This document shows, in pieces, positions 22,860 through 34,100 of a stretch of DNA of 64,000 nt. Source of the stretch: Nageia nagi (taxonomy: Eukaryota; Pinophyta); contig JBITNC010000001.1 of NCBI GenBank assembly GCA_050084985.1, positions 188,356,001 through 188,420,000 on the forward strand, in the 5' to 3' direction. The position numbers and the translations under genes were made by a program. The notes below the pieces were generated by a model. It saw only the letters and a list, made by a program, of their open reading frames with translations, searched no databases and was not told where the DNA came from. How positions within the stretch are numbered: the first letter of the stretch is position 1; every line of letters begins with the position of its first letter.

Positions 22860-23480
22860 ATGGATCAGCAAGAGACAGTCTTCCCGTCAGTGAGATGCAG
22901 AGCACAGCCATAAGCGTTAGGCAGAGCTCGGTGGAGAAAGCAGCAGTTGCAGTAAGCTTGCAGATGTTTCTCTCCCGAGGACTTGCACGTGCTGTACGAC
23001 ACTTTTAAGCAGTACAATGGACACACTGCATACCACCACTTCTAGATAAACAACTATTCTTGTAATAATCAAATAAATCCATGATCGACCAGAAAGATAA
23101 AACTTGAAGGACTGCTATAAGCTAAATAAGAAATTTGCTCAAACCTCGGTTTTGCAAAAGCCTACGGTGAGGAGAAGTATTGGAGGTAGCCCAAGCAGTT
23201 GCAGGCATCACCAACATGAAGATAGCTACCACTGCTACCACCCGTCCTGTGCATGGGTTAAGCCCACCGTCTATAGTCATTAAACATTGTAGACAACAAA
23301 ATTTTAAAAATATCGAACTTGTATGTGAAAAATCAATGGCCTACGCTTACCAATTTTCTGTGTGCTTTCCATCTTAGTGCTATTATCTTCAGACAACTTG
23401 GACTCGGTTTGCAAAGCCCACCAAGTCCATGGGATATATATAATTGAAGTTCACATGTCTTCATCCATAATAAAGTCAAA
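22860..23480. repeat. Module R2
   Basis: The second copy of module R, about 1% different from R3 (59457-60070) and clearly more diverged from R1. It includes GC-richer sequence at 22865-22990, open on the minus strand (LTLMAVLCISLTGRLSLADP), and the small ORF below. The function of the module is unknown; it may be a gene's first exon and promoter. Confidence 0.6.
23122..23280 (-). CDS. 52-codon ORF with hydrophobic segment in R2
   Basis: The minus-strand frame starts MTIDGGLNPCTGR, then VVAVVAIFMLVMPATAWA (a likely membrane segment or signal peptide with an A-x-A type end), then a basic tail HRRLLQNRG. The same length and frame are open in R3 (59718-59876) and, one codon shorter, in the arm-B copy of R1 (46540-46695). 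The length difference between R1 and R2 is exactly 3 bp. It could be the N-terminal exon of a secreted protein. Expression is unknown, and it could also be chance in a short sequence. Confidence 0.3.
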   Translation of the reverse strand: MTIDGGLNPCTGRVVAVVAIFMLVMPATAWATSNTSPHRRLLQNRGLSKFLI

Positions 23481-23640
23481 GATTTCATCGAATTCAGACG
23501 TCATATCCATTGAAAGATGAGGATGGATGGAACATTTTCATTGGTCACATGGCTGTAACTTGTCAACCACACAGTTCATGCTTATCTTCTTCCCCGCTTG
23601 ATATAGTGGACAAAAAAACGTAAAACAATACATTTATTAA

Positions 23641-23975
23641 TGATGGATGGGGTGGTCAAACTGGTGGAGATGGCAGCGGTTAGCATGGCAATTCCATGGT
23701 TGGAAGGATCTAGACATCTCTACAATTAATGAAGAAGGGGTGGTAGCAAATAGGTGGGTCATCAAATGATTTACTATCGAGCCCACACTAGATAATGCAG
23801 GGTTGAATTGTCATGATATATGTGGAACACTTGATAATACCCATTGGTCATGAATTCCTCCAACTATATGGAAGCATAATGAGGATATGGTGAATCTTCC
23901 TGCTGCCATTAATGAGGTTGTTGTCTCTCTACCAACTAGCAATTTGTTGGCTACTACTCCATGCACTTCCTGATG
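23641..23975 (+). pseudogene. Truncated relic of a G/R-rich protein gene (arm A)
   Basis: In frame with interruptions it reads DGWGGQTGGDG, then NGWKDLDISTINEEGVVANR, then KHNEDMVNLPAAINEVVVSL, then a stop. Several stops stand where tryptophan would fit. The upstream 646 bp present in arm B are deleted here. The family is not recognised; composition suggests the C-terminal part of an RNA-binding type protein, which is only inference. Confidence 0.4.
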
Positions 23976-24520
23976 GTTTTAATGCATACGATGGTGTTTA
24001 ATACCTTTGTTGTTGTTTAATGTATTTGATTTGCCATTCAGATAGCTAAGTTAAATTAGTTTTTATTTTCCTGCCAAGTGTTCAGGCAATGGATTGTTGT
24101 ATTGGTTATCCTATTATGTGTTCTAACAATGTGATATGCTATTTTGAGACTATAGATTTTAATTGATGTAATGCTACATTCGAATTGTATCTTATGCACT
24201 CATTACTTTTGTATGATTTATTAAAAAAATGAGTTTGAAGATCTATCACCAAAGTGTAGCCTGTTGATAACTATAGTGCAACCATACATATGACCATTCA
24301 AAGAAATAAAGAAAACACGATCGAGAAGAAACATAAAATGATACCTAAAAGAAACCAAACATCCTTCGATCGATGCTTAATTTGCCACCATCTTATCAGA
24401 GCGGGTCTTCATAATCTGGCCACCAAGCTTATTAAACATCTTCTCTTGTTCCTCATCAACATAAAAAAATGTTCATCTTTTTATTGCATGCTAGAGAACA
24501 CCTACCTACCACCATCCTTT
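23976..24520. other. Arm A right end, no gene supported
   Basis: AT-rich sequence about 4-5% different from 61280-61818 in arm B. On the minus strand 24450-24380 could encode a short C-terminal tail (see 61676-61749). It ends at the duplication junction. Confidence 0.4.
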
Positions 24521-24531
24521 GGGAGGAATCA

Positions 24532-25470
24532 GATGACTTAGTTTGGGACCTCTATTTTAACTTTTTAGTGTGGGAGGAGTCAGATGAGGAGTTCTCATGG
24601 AGCATGACTCCATGCCATATTTAGGGTCACAAGCAAGTGATCGAGTATCACCATACAGATCAGGTTTTGATACATTTCAACATGATATAGGATGTGTTCA
24701 TGCCGAGGGTGTGGTCGATTATGGCTAGGAACTATCGCTATTGAGCGACTCCACCAAGGGTTATGGCTATACTAGCGTGGAGTGTGGAGTGGGTCACATC
24801 GAAGGATCATGTCCCCAGGGTGCCCACACCTTTTCATCAACATACTCCAAAGTACCAGCGATGGTGGGACATAGTGAGGCTTGTCCCATTAGGCCTTGAG
24901 GATGAGGAGGGTGATGAGGAAGAGGGAGAGGAGGTGAGGGAGGAGGAAGGGGAATGAGGAGGAGATAGAGATGACGAGAGAGGATCCCATGGATGTGGGC
25001 AATGCTCCACCACCTACTCAGCCAATAGACCCACATGCACCATCCTCATTGAGAGTTGCAACTCCCCCAATAGATACCTCAGGTATACCTAGACTCTAGG
25101 GATTTAGTTTATGGACCTATTTTTGAGAAGAAAAATTGACAACAAACTTTTGTGACACAAGGCTAGAGACTCAAGTGGCGGTTCTACAAGCATAGGTAGT
25201 GAGCCTACAATTGCACCTGAAGGTTTGAGATGGCCAAATAGATGTCCTACAGGGATAGATAGAGATACTACAAGTGCTACCAGATGTGATTCAGCATCAG
25301 GAGCTAAAGAGGATGCAAGATGTGATCACACTAAAGGAAAATCAACTCCTTTAGTTTGGACAGACACTAGCAACAATATCTACTATTTGCTCACAGTCTA
25401 GGTCTAGGAGTAGGATCGAAGATCCATCTATAGGTCAAAGTTCTTGTGGGGGGAACTAGGTTGATGTATC
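24532..25470 (+). pseudogene. PMD relic fragment (arm B)
   Basis: A duplicate of 11559-12500. It has the PMD C-terminal piece with SVEWVTSKDHVPRVPTPFHQ, the acidic tail LEDEEGDEEEGEEVREEEGE, and then a coiled-coil relic. It lacks the FHLP part because the duplication starts after it. About 7% different from arm A by eye in the first 200 bp. Confidence 0.65.
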
Positions 25471-26477
25471 AGTAACATATTTTGTTATGGACTTATTTTG
25501 GACATATATTTTATTATCTATGGACATATGATATTTTTTAGTTATATATATATATATTTATGTTATGACATGTTTATTTTACTTTTTAATTTATTAGAAC
25601 TGCATTTGAATTTTTTGAAAAGAACACTTTAATTTTAAGCAAGTAAAAAATTTAGCTAACAAAGATAAGCACATAAAGATAAATTTGCAAAATTAAATTT
25701 GAACCATTCATGTAAAAAAGATAAATTTTTACAAAAAATAATTTATACACACGATGATTTTAACAAGCATGATCATACAGAAGTTGAGAAAATGAAAAAA
25801 AAAATAGTCATATCAATTTTGATCATAATGGAGTGGCAATGTTATAAAATAGTGGTAACACTCGGATAAGAAGCAAAAATTGCTAAGAAAAGAAGACATA
25901 TACTCAGTAAATGGCCTAATTAATAGAAAAAGAGGCCTAAACTTTAACGAATGAAAAAAAAATTTACAAACTAGTATCTAATTCGTCAAATTTGGTAACC
26001 ATTTGCTAGAAGACATGGAAAAAGGATAAATAGATACACATGTTCATAATAAAATACATATATAAAAAATATGATATCAAAATTTTGAGAAAAAAAGATT
26101 ATAAACAAAGCGATGGTGTTGGGTTCTAGAGTCTTTGCTAGGTTATAAGAATAAGAAAATACACAATTTAACACAACACATTAAAAATTTGGACCAAATA
26201 AACAAAAAAATAAATATATGAGCAAAAAATATGATGAAATAATTTATAGAATAGCCCAAACACCATCAACGTCAAGGACCATACCTGAAACTGATGGTTG
26301 TTGAGCTTGATGTTGTGGTTGTGGGATACTTATAGTGTTGGTCTACAACTTCTTGCCATCATCATCGATTTCCACTTTCTTGAATTATGGAAATGGATTG
26401 TGGAATATCTTCATACTTTGGTTTTAAGGATGTACCAGACTATCATGTACTAGTTTAAACTTGTGTTGCTACAAAAC
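25471..26477. other. Gypsy-1 interior in arm B, no gene
   Basis: Collinear with 12500-13611, with a shorter TA run. AAAAC at 26473-26477 is the left target duplication of Copia-1. Confidence 0.7.
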
Positions 26478-26959
26478 TATTAGAATTTGTAATGAAATAT
26501 TGTGAATATCTAAACTCCTTGTAAATTCAATTAATCACTTAAGGGTATGTAGATACCTTAAGAGATTAATTGAATTCTTTAATATGTAGACCTTGACTTT
26601 ACCAAGTGGTTAGTTGGTAGGTTAAAGTTAGGTGATACATTTATTGTAACCCTAACCTTACCCTTGGGTTAAAGGGAGGTTAGGGAGGTGCTCTCAAGCT
26701 ATTAATAGAGGGCCTCTCCTCTTGTAACATAACTAAGTTTTTGGAGTAAGATTACTCTACTAGTTGTGTAGGAGAGGAAGAGTATAGTTGTAAGAGGGGC
26801 ATACTTGAGAATTGAGATACTAGTTGTGGATGTACTCCCAAGGAGGGAGGAACCACATTACACTTGTGTTATCTTGTGTGATTGTGTTATCTTGTGTATG
26901 ATTGAGTTTCCTAGTCTTAGGTCCTTGAGGATTTGTTTAGATCTAGTTCAAATCCTTCA
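26478..26959 (+). repeat. 5' LTR of Copia-1
   Basis: It starts TATTAGAATTTG (TG in the other LTR) and ends AAATCCTTCA. The TATA box position at 26700-26708 reads TATTAATAG, against TATAAATA at 43344-43351, so promoter strength has probably fallen. Confidence 0.93.
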
Positions 26960-26961
26960 AT

Positions 26962-26973
26962 TGGTATCAGAGC
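26962..26973 (+). other. tRNA-Met primer site of Copia-1
   Basis: TGGTATCAGAGC lies two bases after the LTR end and is the standard plant Copia primer site for initiator tRNA-Met. Short repeats built on GAAGCTCTTCTTCTTGG follow up to about 27070. Confidence 0.9.
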
Positions 26974-27625
26974 CTTGTTATGGAAGCTCTTCTTCTTGGT
27001 GTAGAAGCTCTCCTTGTTGTGGAAGCTCTTCTTCTTGGTGTAGAAGCTCTTCTTTTGGTGTGGAAGCTACATCTTGATGATCCTTCTTCATTCCTCATCT
27101 TACACTCCATTGGTGAGGTAAATTCCAAGAGAAGGTATAAATTTCCTTCTCATTTAGTCATTTTTTTTGGATTATTACATAATGCTGCTAACACATTATT
27201 TGCTATGTGTTAGTCCTTTTTAAATTATGATTAATAAGTTGCAATTTTTTACTAATCCTCTATGTTACTTGCAATTTTTAAATTGCTATAGTTCTTTTAA
27301 AAAGGGTTAGTATACAAAAATTATATTTTTTCATATTATATTGAACTTAAATGTATGTGTTGTTTAAATTATTTGATTAAATACCAATATATGATGAAAA
27401 ATTGCAATATATACTAACATTTTTTATGTTAGTAGTATTATGTTATTACTATTTGCTTAAAAATAGTAATATATTATTGTGAAATTTCTCCTACATATAA
27501 TACAATTTTTTATGTTAATGGTATTTTTAGTGAGGCATGAACATTTACAAAAAAATTAGAGAGGAGGACAATTTTTTTTGTTCTACCACAATTTAGGGGC
27601 ACAATAATATATTTAATGGCACTAT

Positions 27626-28108
27626 TGTTAGAATTTGTAATGAAATATTGTGAATATCTAAACTCTTTGTAAATTCAATTAATCCCTTAAGGGTATGTAG
27701 ATATCTTAAGAGATTAATAGAATTCTTTAATATGTAGACTTTGACTTTACCAAAGTGGTTAGTTGGTAGGTTAAAGTTAGGTGATACATTTAATGTAACC
27801 CTAACCTTACCCTTGGGTTAAAGGAAGGTTAGGAAGGTGCTCTCAAGCTATAAATAGAGGGTCTCTCCTCTTGTAACATAACTAAGTTCTTGGAGTAAGA
27901 TTACTCTACTAGTTGTTTAGGAGAGGAAGAGTATAGTTGTAAGAGAGGCATACTTGAGAATTGAGATACTAGTTGTGGATGTACTCCCAAGGAGGGAGGA
28001 ACCACATTACACTTGTGTTATCTTGAGTGATTGTGTTATCTTGTGTATGATTGAGTTTCCTAGTCTTAGGTCCTAGAGGATTTGTTTAGATATAGTTCAA
28101 ATCCTTCA
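27626..28108 (+). repeat. 5' LTR of Copia-2
   Basis: TGTTAGAATTTG to AAATCCTTCA. TATAAATA at 27849-27856 is intact. The primer site TGGTATCAGAGC follows at 28111-28122. Confidence 0.93.
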
Positions 28109-28110
28109 AT

Positions 28111-28122
28111 TGGTATCAGAGC
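28111..28122 (+). other. tRNA-Met primer site of Copia-2
   Basis: TGGTATCAGAGC, two bases after the LTR end. Confidence 0.9.
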
Positions 28123-28699
28123 CTTGTTGTGGAAGCTCTTGTTCTTTGTGTAGAAGCTCTCCTTGTTGTGGAAGCTCTTCTTTTGGTGTGGAAGCTACAT
28201 CTTGGAGGTTCTTCATCCTTCATCATTCCTCATCTTACACCCCATTGGTGAGATAAATTTTAAGAGAAGGTATAAATTTCCTCCTCATTTGATCATTTTT
28301 TTGGATTATTGCATTAGATACTAACATATTTTGTGAGATATTGGAGCTTATTTCTTGCAAAATATGATTAAAATGACAATGCAAGTATTTTTTTTATACT
28401 AACCTCTTATGTTAGTAGCATTTTTTTTTACAAAAATGCTCAATACATGCTATATTTTTTTAAGAGGATACTATGAAATGCCAATATTTTTACTAACATT
28501 TTTTTATGTTAGTAGTATTATGTTATTACTATTTGCTTAAAAATAGTACTATATTAGTGTGACATTTCTCCTACATATCCTACTATTTTTTTTATGTTAA
28601 TGGTATTTTTAGTGAGGCATGAATATTTAAAAAGTTAGAGAGGAGGACAATTTTTTTTGTTCTACCACAATTTTAGGGGCACAATAATATATTCAAAGG

Positions 28700-28762
28700 C
28701 TCCATATAATATATATATATATATATATATTTTTTATTTTTTGTTTCAAAACAAAAAATACT

Positions 28763-28801
<39 letters not shown>

Positions 28802-28960
28802 TTCTTATTTTGTTTTTGTTTAAAATAATCAAAACAAAATTATATATATATTTATTTCAATCAACAATATATATATATTTTTTAAATTTTACATCTGTTT
28901 TAAATGTAATTAAAAAATATATGTATATTTTTTTTATATTTTAACTTCGTTTACAATATA
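28700..28960. repeat. AT-rich (TA)n leader segment of Copia-2
   Basis: TA runs at about 28707-28729 and 28768-28799, with T- and A-rich words between. The Copia-1 counterpart is at 36396-36475. Open frames here are low-complexity artefacts. Confidence 0.85.
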
Positions 28961-29039
28961 AATCAAAAAAATTTTAAAGGGGCAGGTAAGGGCAAATAAC
29001 CAAATAAAACATTAATCACGATTAAACATTAAATCGTCT

Positions 29040-29860
29040 AATTTTTTATAATTTGGGGGGGGGGGGTCAAAACGCAGCGCACGGTGGTGGCTTCCCTCGC
29101 CCCTGCGCGGCCCCTGGTGGCTCCACCCCTGCGTGCACTCTCCTCCCGACCACCTCGTGGCTCCTCCGCCCACCCATGCGACACTGCTGCCCTCCTTCAT
29201 CTTTTTTGAAGTGTTTGGTAGGAGTGGGCATTGTTGGCACGCAACACCCATCGTTGCATGGACTCCACTGATCACAGCATCTGCACCCACTACCTGCACC
29301 CTGATGTTGCCTATTCCATGGCGTCCACTCCTTGCAAAGATTGTGGGATATGCACAAATTGATGCCTTGTCCGAATTCGTGACTTGCTTCTCACGTGAAT
29401 TATTTGTAGGAGATGCTGATGCAGACACAGTTTCATGACATGCACTGATCGTAGGCTCTACACACTGGTGCTCGTAAGTTTGCTCCCATCTTCTGGCCTC
29501 CTCCACATTTCTGGACACTCCTTCCTGGCACGCACAGATCACTGGATATGCTCATCCAGATGTAAACTGCCCCACGCTCGCATGTTTGCAATGTTGCCTG
29601 CTTATTTCATGCACTGCGATGCCATTTTTAACGTCACCCTCCTCCCTCCAATCGTGGCTTGGGTGGTCAACAGCCACCCCACGTGCCTCACGCGACCTCC
29701 ACCACCTCCCGCAGCCTCCTTGCTACCTTGGACTCCCTCTGCAGCCCAACCTCTCACACTCCACATGGCTCCCCACCCTTCTACACACTTTGGTCTCTCC
29801 TACCACCCCTGCCCAGCTTCTCAACCTCCATGAGGCTTACACATGGCCCTTTTTAATTTT
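29040..29860 (+). pseudogene. PPR-like captured segment in the Copia-2 leader
   Basis: An abrupt GC-rich block after a G run at 29056. Four PPR-type signatures lie in one plus frame: WTPLITASA (29259), WRPLLAKIVGYAQ (29319), a stop in place of W then HALIVG (29436), and WHAQITGYAHPDV (29526). These resemble the W-T-x-M-I-x-G-Y-A-Q-N end of plant PLS-type pentatricopeptide repeats. Spacings of 60, 117 and 90 bp are multiples of three but not the clean 105. PPR proteins bind organelle RNA; here the block is a relic inside a retrotransposon leader. A proline-rich part follows (29640-29840). Confidence 0.5.
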
Positions 29861-30089
29861 TTTGTCAACATTAGTTGTTGGGTATTTATTTTTTTTATCC
29901 ACTCCACCTTTGATTTGATTTTTTTAACAGTCTAGGTCCCCTTCAATATTTAAGGGATTTTTAGGGATAATCTCTTAAGTGACACATAGGGAGGCCTCAC
30001 ACTTAAACATAATTTTTTAGCATCCAAGTTGTTAGCACTTTAAGTAAAAATGGGGGTGATTTTTATCATTTTTTACTTAAATCTTTATA

Positions 30090-30310
30090 GATCTTACATG
30101 TTACTTAAATCTTTATGGATCTTGCATGCTAAATAGATCTTGCATGTTATGCTAAATAGATTTTGCATGCTAAATAGATCTTGCATGTTATGCTAAATAG
30201 ATCTTGCATGTTACTTAAATTTTTACGTTATGCTAAATAGATCTTGCATGCTAAATAGATCTTGCATGTTATGCTAAATAGATCTTGCATGTTACTTAAA
30301 TTTTTACGTT
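30090..30310. repeat. Minisatellite in the Copia-2 leader
   Basis: The core CTAAATAGATCTTGCATG occurs seven times, in a higher-order pattern with TTACTTAAATTTTTACG. Copia-1 has only one or two cores at the same place (37690-37730), so it expanded in Copia-2 or shrank in Copia-1. Confidence 0.85.
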
Positions 30311-30599
30311 AAAATGCATGATGCATGTTTAAAACTTAATTTTAAGTCATGGACTAATACATGTTTAAGTTATGGATTAATGCTAAATAGGACTTAGCAT
30401 TTGAAAAATTCATTATTTTTGAACTTGAGCAAAAATATGAAAAATGTAAAAGTCCTTTAGGGGTTAGTACAAAACCCATTGGACTCAATTTTGGACTCTT
30501 AAGGTTTCAAGTTCGTGTGGATGGAGTATTTTCACTTTACTTTATATTTTTGCACATTTGCTTTATACTTGCAATACGCAAAAATTTGAAAGTAACCCC

Positions 30600-31165
30600 T
30601 AAAATGAATACATCCACATGTATTTTCCACAACATGACTTGTTTGGGGAGCCACGAGGTGAGGACAGGGTAGACTGGAGCCTTTTTAGTCCAAAGACCCA
30701 AGTGGTGGTAAGTCCGTCTTAATTGCCCCTAAGACCTCTGTTGGATTGGACATAACTCTATTAGGTGGACAGGCATGTGTGTAGTGATACCACATGTCCG
30801 CACGTCCATTCAGGGATTATCCTGATAACCTAGGAGGAAAACTGAAAACCTTAATCAAGATAATTAAAATGGTCGGTCCAAGATACGTCAGATCCTTGGA
30901 AAATAGTTAGTACTTTCTCCAGTGAGAGTATATTACTGACCAAGGTGAACTGGTTGAGGACTGGTAGTACCTGGGTTCCACCTTGCGGGCATCCAGGTGA
31001 AGGCCTAATTCTATACAAGAAAACAATCCCAACTTTATCCTTTTATGGATCGTGGTTAATAAGTTTGCACATGTAGGACATGTTTGCTTATTAGATGTTT
31101 TATATGTATAGATGGAAAATTGTAAAAGTTTGCATTCTTATGCATATTTACTCTTTTTTGTAGCA
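30600..31165 (+). promoter_or_regulatory. Conserved untranslated leader of Copia-2, possible splice acceptor before gag
   Basis: About 400 bp (30640-31020), moderately GC, matches Copia-1 (38110-38500) with roughly 2% differences by eye and no open frame. It is a candidate for RNA packaging or translation signals. Just before the gag ATG both copies have TTTACTCTTTTTTGTAG, which looks like a 3' splice site. An intron in the leader is possible but no donor was fixed. Confidence 0.4.
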
Positions 31166-34100
31166 ATGGTTGAAACCTTCGTTCCCAAGCATATACTCGA
31201 TGGTTCCAACTTTGGAATATGGGAACCTCGTATGAAAGCTGAGTTACAAGCAAGGAAGCTGTGGCAGACAGTTAGTGAAGACCTGGTCGCTCCTACCGAT
31301 GAGAAGGCTCTTGAAGTATATAACTCAAAGAATGAGTTAGCAACTTCAATGATTTATCGTGCAGTTTCAGATGATGTCCTTCTCATGATCTCTTCATCAA
31401 CTTTAGCAAAGGAAGCTTGGGATAGGCTAAAGAAAATTTACCTTAGGTCCAAATTTTCAAGGAGGTTTACCATTCTACAAAAGTTGTTGCAGTATCGACA
31501 AAGTGAAGATGAAAGTGCCTCCATCTACCTAAACAAAATCATTGACCTCAAGACACAACTGGTTGGTTGTGGGTGCAACTGGATCAATGATGAGTTCATG
31601 GTCTTCATCATTCTTCAAAGCCTTACTACAAAGTTCAGTAACTTTGTCATGGTTATGGAAACAAGGCTCGATGATGAAGAAGATGTCATCTCACTTGATA
31701 ACCTTTCTAGACTCCTTCTGAAGCATGAGGAAACTTTGAACAAGAAAATGTTGAACCTTTCTCCAAAGGACAATAGCATTGCTCTAGGAGCAACCAAAAC
31801 TCCTTTCAAGAAAAAGTTCAAACATTATAAATTCAAAGACAAGTCCTCATCTACCTTCAGGAAGTATGACAAAAAGGCCAACAACAATCATGGCAACTAC
31901 AGGTAAAGGAATGACAAAGCTAGATCAAGCAATCCAACACCTCAGAAAAAGTTTGATGGAACTTGTAACTTTTGTGGTATCTTTGGGCACAAAGAGTATG
32001 ATTGTCGTAAAAAGAAATTTGCTCAAAAAGGTAAGGGAAATGCAAATGTGAGAAATTTCAATAATAGGAAGAAGAACAAGCATACTGCTACTGTTGCCTA
32101 CTACACAATGAGTCAAACTATTTCAAATGATTGGATTATTGATTCAGGATGCACTAATCACATGTGTTATGAAAAGAATAAGTTTGAAAACTTTCATAAG
32201 TACAAAAAGGATGCAGTTGTGATAGGTGATAATACAATCCTTCATGTTCAAGGAATAGGGAGTGTGAAGATTCATGGAAAGACTCTTGATAATGTCTTTT
32301 ATGTGCCTAAACTAAGGATGAATCTCATCTCCATGATTCAGATTACAAGGAAAGGATGCTCATTTGAGTTTACCTCACACTCCTGGTGTGTTAAGAAAGG
32401 ACTTGCCACTTTGATGAAAGGATCAGTAAAGGATGACCTTTATATTGTGGATCAAGTATCTTCAAAGATTTGTCTTGCTGCAAATGTTTATTCAAAAGGT
32501 AATCTTTGGCATCAACGATTAGGGCACCTTAACCACAAGAGTATTCAAGATATGAAAACTCAAGAACTTGTGGAAGGTTTACCTAATATTTCACCTACAA
32601 TTGGTCTTTGTGAAAGGTGCATTCTAGGAAAAATGAATAGGCAAAAGTTTGAAAAAGATAAGGTAACTCGGGCTACTCATCCTCTTCAGCTTGTGCATTC
32701 AAATTTGATGGGTCCTTTTCAGACTAAGTCACTAGGGGGAGCTTCTTATGTTCTGACCTTCATTGATGACTTCAGTAGGATGACATTTGGTTATCTACTT
32801 GAGCACAAGGATCAAACTTTTGACAGGTTTAGAGACTTCAAGGTACTTGTTGAAAATCAAACTGATTTTAAGATCAAGATGCTGAGATATGATAATGGGG
32901 GTGAATATAATAGCAATGAGTTTAACGACTATTATGTTAACCATGGGATTAAGCGACAATTCACAATCCCTTACACCCCTCAGCAAAATGGAGTTGCTGA
33001 AAGGAAGAATCGCACCATTATGGAAATGGCAAGATGCATGTTGGGTAACCTTCCTAGTTTCTTATGGGGAGAAGTTGTTCACACTGCTATTCACACCCTA
33101 AATAGGTGTCCTACTAAGGTAGTTGAAGGTAAAACTCCATATGAAGCATGGACAGGAAAGAAACCTAACCTCTCACACTTCAGGGTCTTCGGTTGTGATG
33201 CATTTGCCTTCATTACCTTAGAGAAAAGAAAGAAGCTAGATAAATGATCAAAAAAATGCATCTTTGTGGGGTATGATAATCAGCATAGAGGTTACAGGCT
33301 CTACTCCTCATCCCATAAAATAGTCTTTGTTTCTAGGGATGTCAAATTCAATGAACTTTCTGAGGATACGACCTCTCATGCTGAGGTGTTTGATACAGAT
33401 GATTCTTCGCCTGCACCAAACTGGTTGGATGATCATGTAGAGAAGTCACCACACGAGCAAAATTCTCCAGCACATAGAATTACAAGGAGTATGACCTTGA
33501 ATAACTCTTTATTTACCAAAATTGATAATACACTTGAGCCATCAACCTTCAAAGAAGCTTCCAAGCAAGAGTGTTGGATGGAAGCTATGAAAGTTGAGTA
33601 TGAGGCGCTCATGAAAAATGAAACTTGGGATTTGGTTTCTTATCCCAATGCAAAAAATGTGATTGGTAATAAATGGATATACAAGGTCAAGTACAATTCT
33701 GATGGAAAAATTGAAAAATACAAGGCAAGGTTAGTGGCCAAAGGCTTCGCTCAGAAATAGAGTATTGATTATGAGGAAACCTTTGCTCCTGTGGCCAAGA
33801 TGCCTACTGTCAGAATAATTCTTGCTCTTTCTGCAGCTCAAGGATGGAAAGCTTTTCAACTTGATGTCAAGAGTGCATTTCTCAATGGTGACTTGGATGT
33901 TGAAATCTACATGAATCAACCAAAAGGATTTATTCCAGAAGGAAAAGAGTCTCTTGTGTGTAAGCTAAAGAAGTCTTTGTATGGACTTAAGCAAGCACCT
34001 AGAGCATGGTACAAGAAAATTTCAGAATTCTTTGCAGATATTGGTTTTTCCAAGTGCTTCTCAGATTCAGATCTATATGTACTCAATCAAGGAAAAGATG

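Larger units (their letters stand above)
11559..24520 (+). repeat. Arm A of a 13-kb tandem duplication
   Basis: About 12.96 kb whose content reappears in the same order in arm B. It runs from GATGACTTAG within the PMD relic to ACCATCCTTT at 24511-24520, where arm B begins directly. Arm A contains the 5' half of Gypsy-1, R1, a Copia LTR, gene fragments, R2 and a gene relic. Arm A has three deletions relative to B (31 bp near 23471, 22 bp near 23543, about 646 bp at 23640) and one extra 78-bp tandem unit (13317-13470). Confidence 0.9.

Noticed and set aside
16464-23480. R1 and R2 as the two LTRs of one element
   Set aside because: They are direct repeats, but I see no TG/CA ends, primer site or purine tract at their borders, and no retroelement proteins between them in the right order.
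26805-27213. Overlapping frames at the Copia-1 LTR and leader border
   Set aside because: They cross the LTR end and primer site and consist of GAAGCTCTT repeats.
28657-28944. Open frame of Ile/Tyr repeats
   Set aside because: Simple translation of (TA)n runs.
29012-29542. A 176-codon minus-strand open frame in the Copia-2 leader
   Set aside because: It lies antisense to the GC-rich PPR-like block. It has no motif, and no matching open frame exists in Copia-1.
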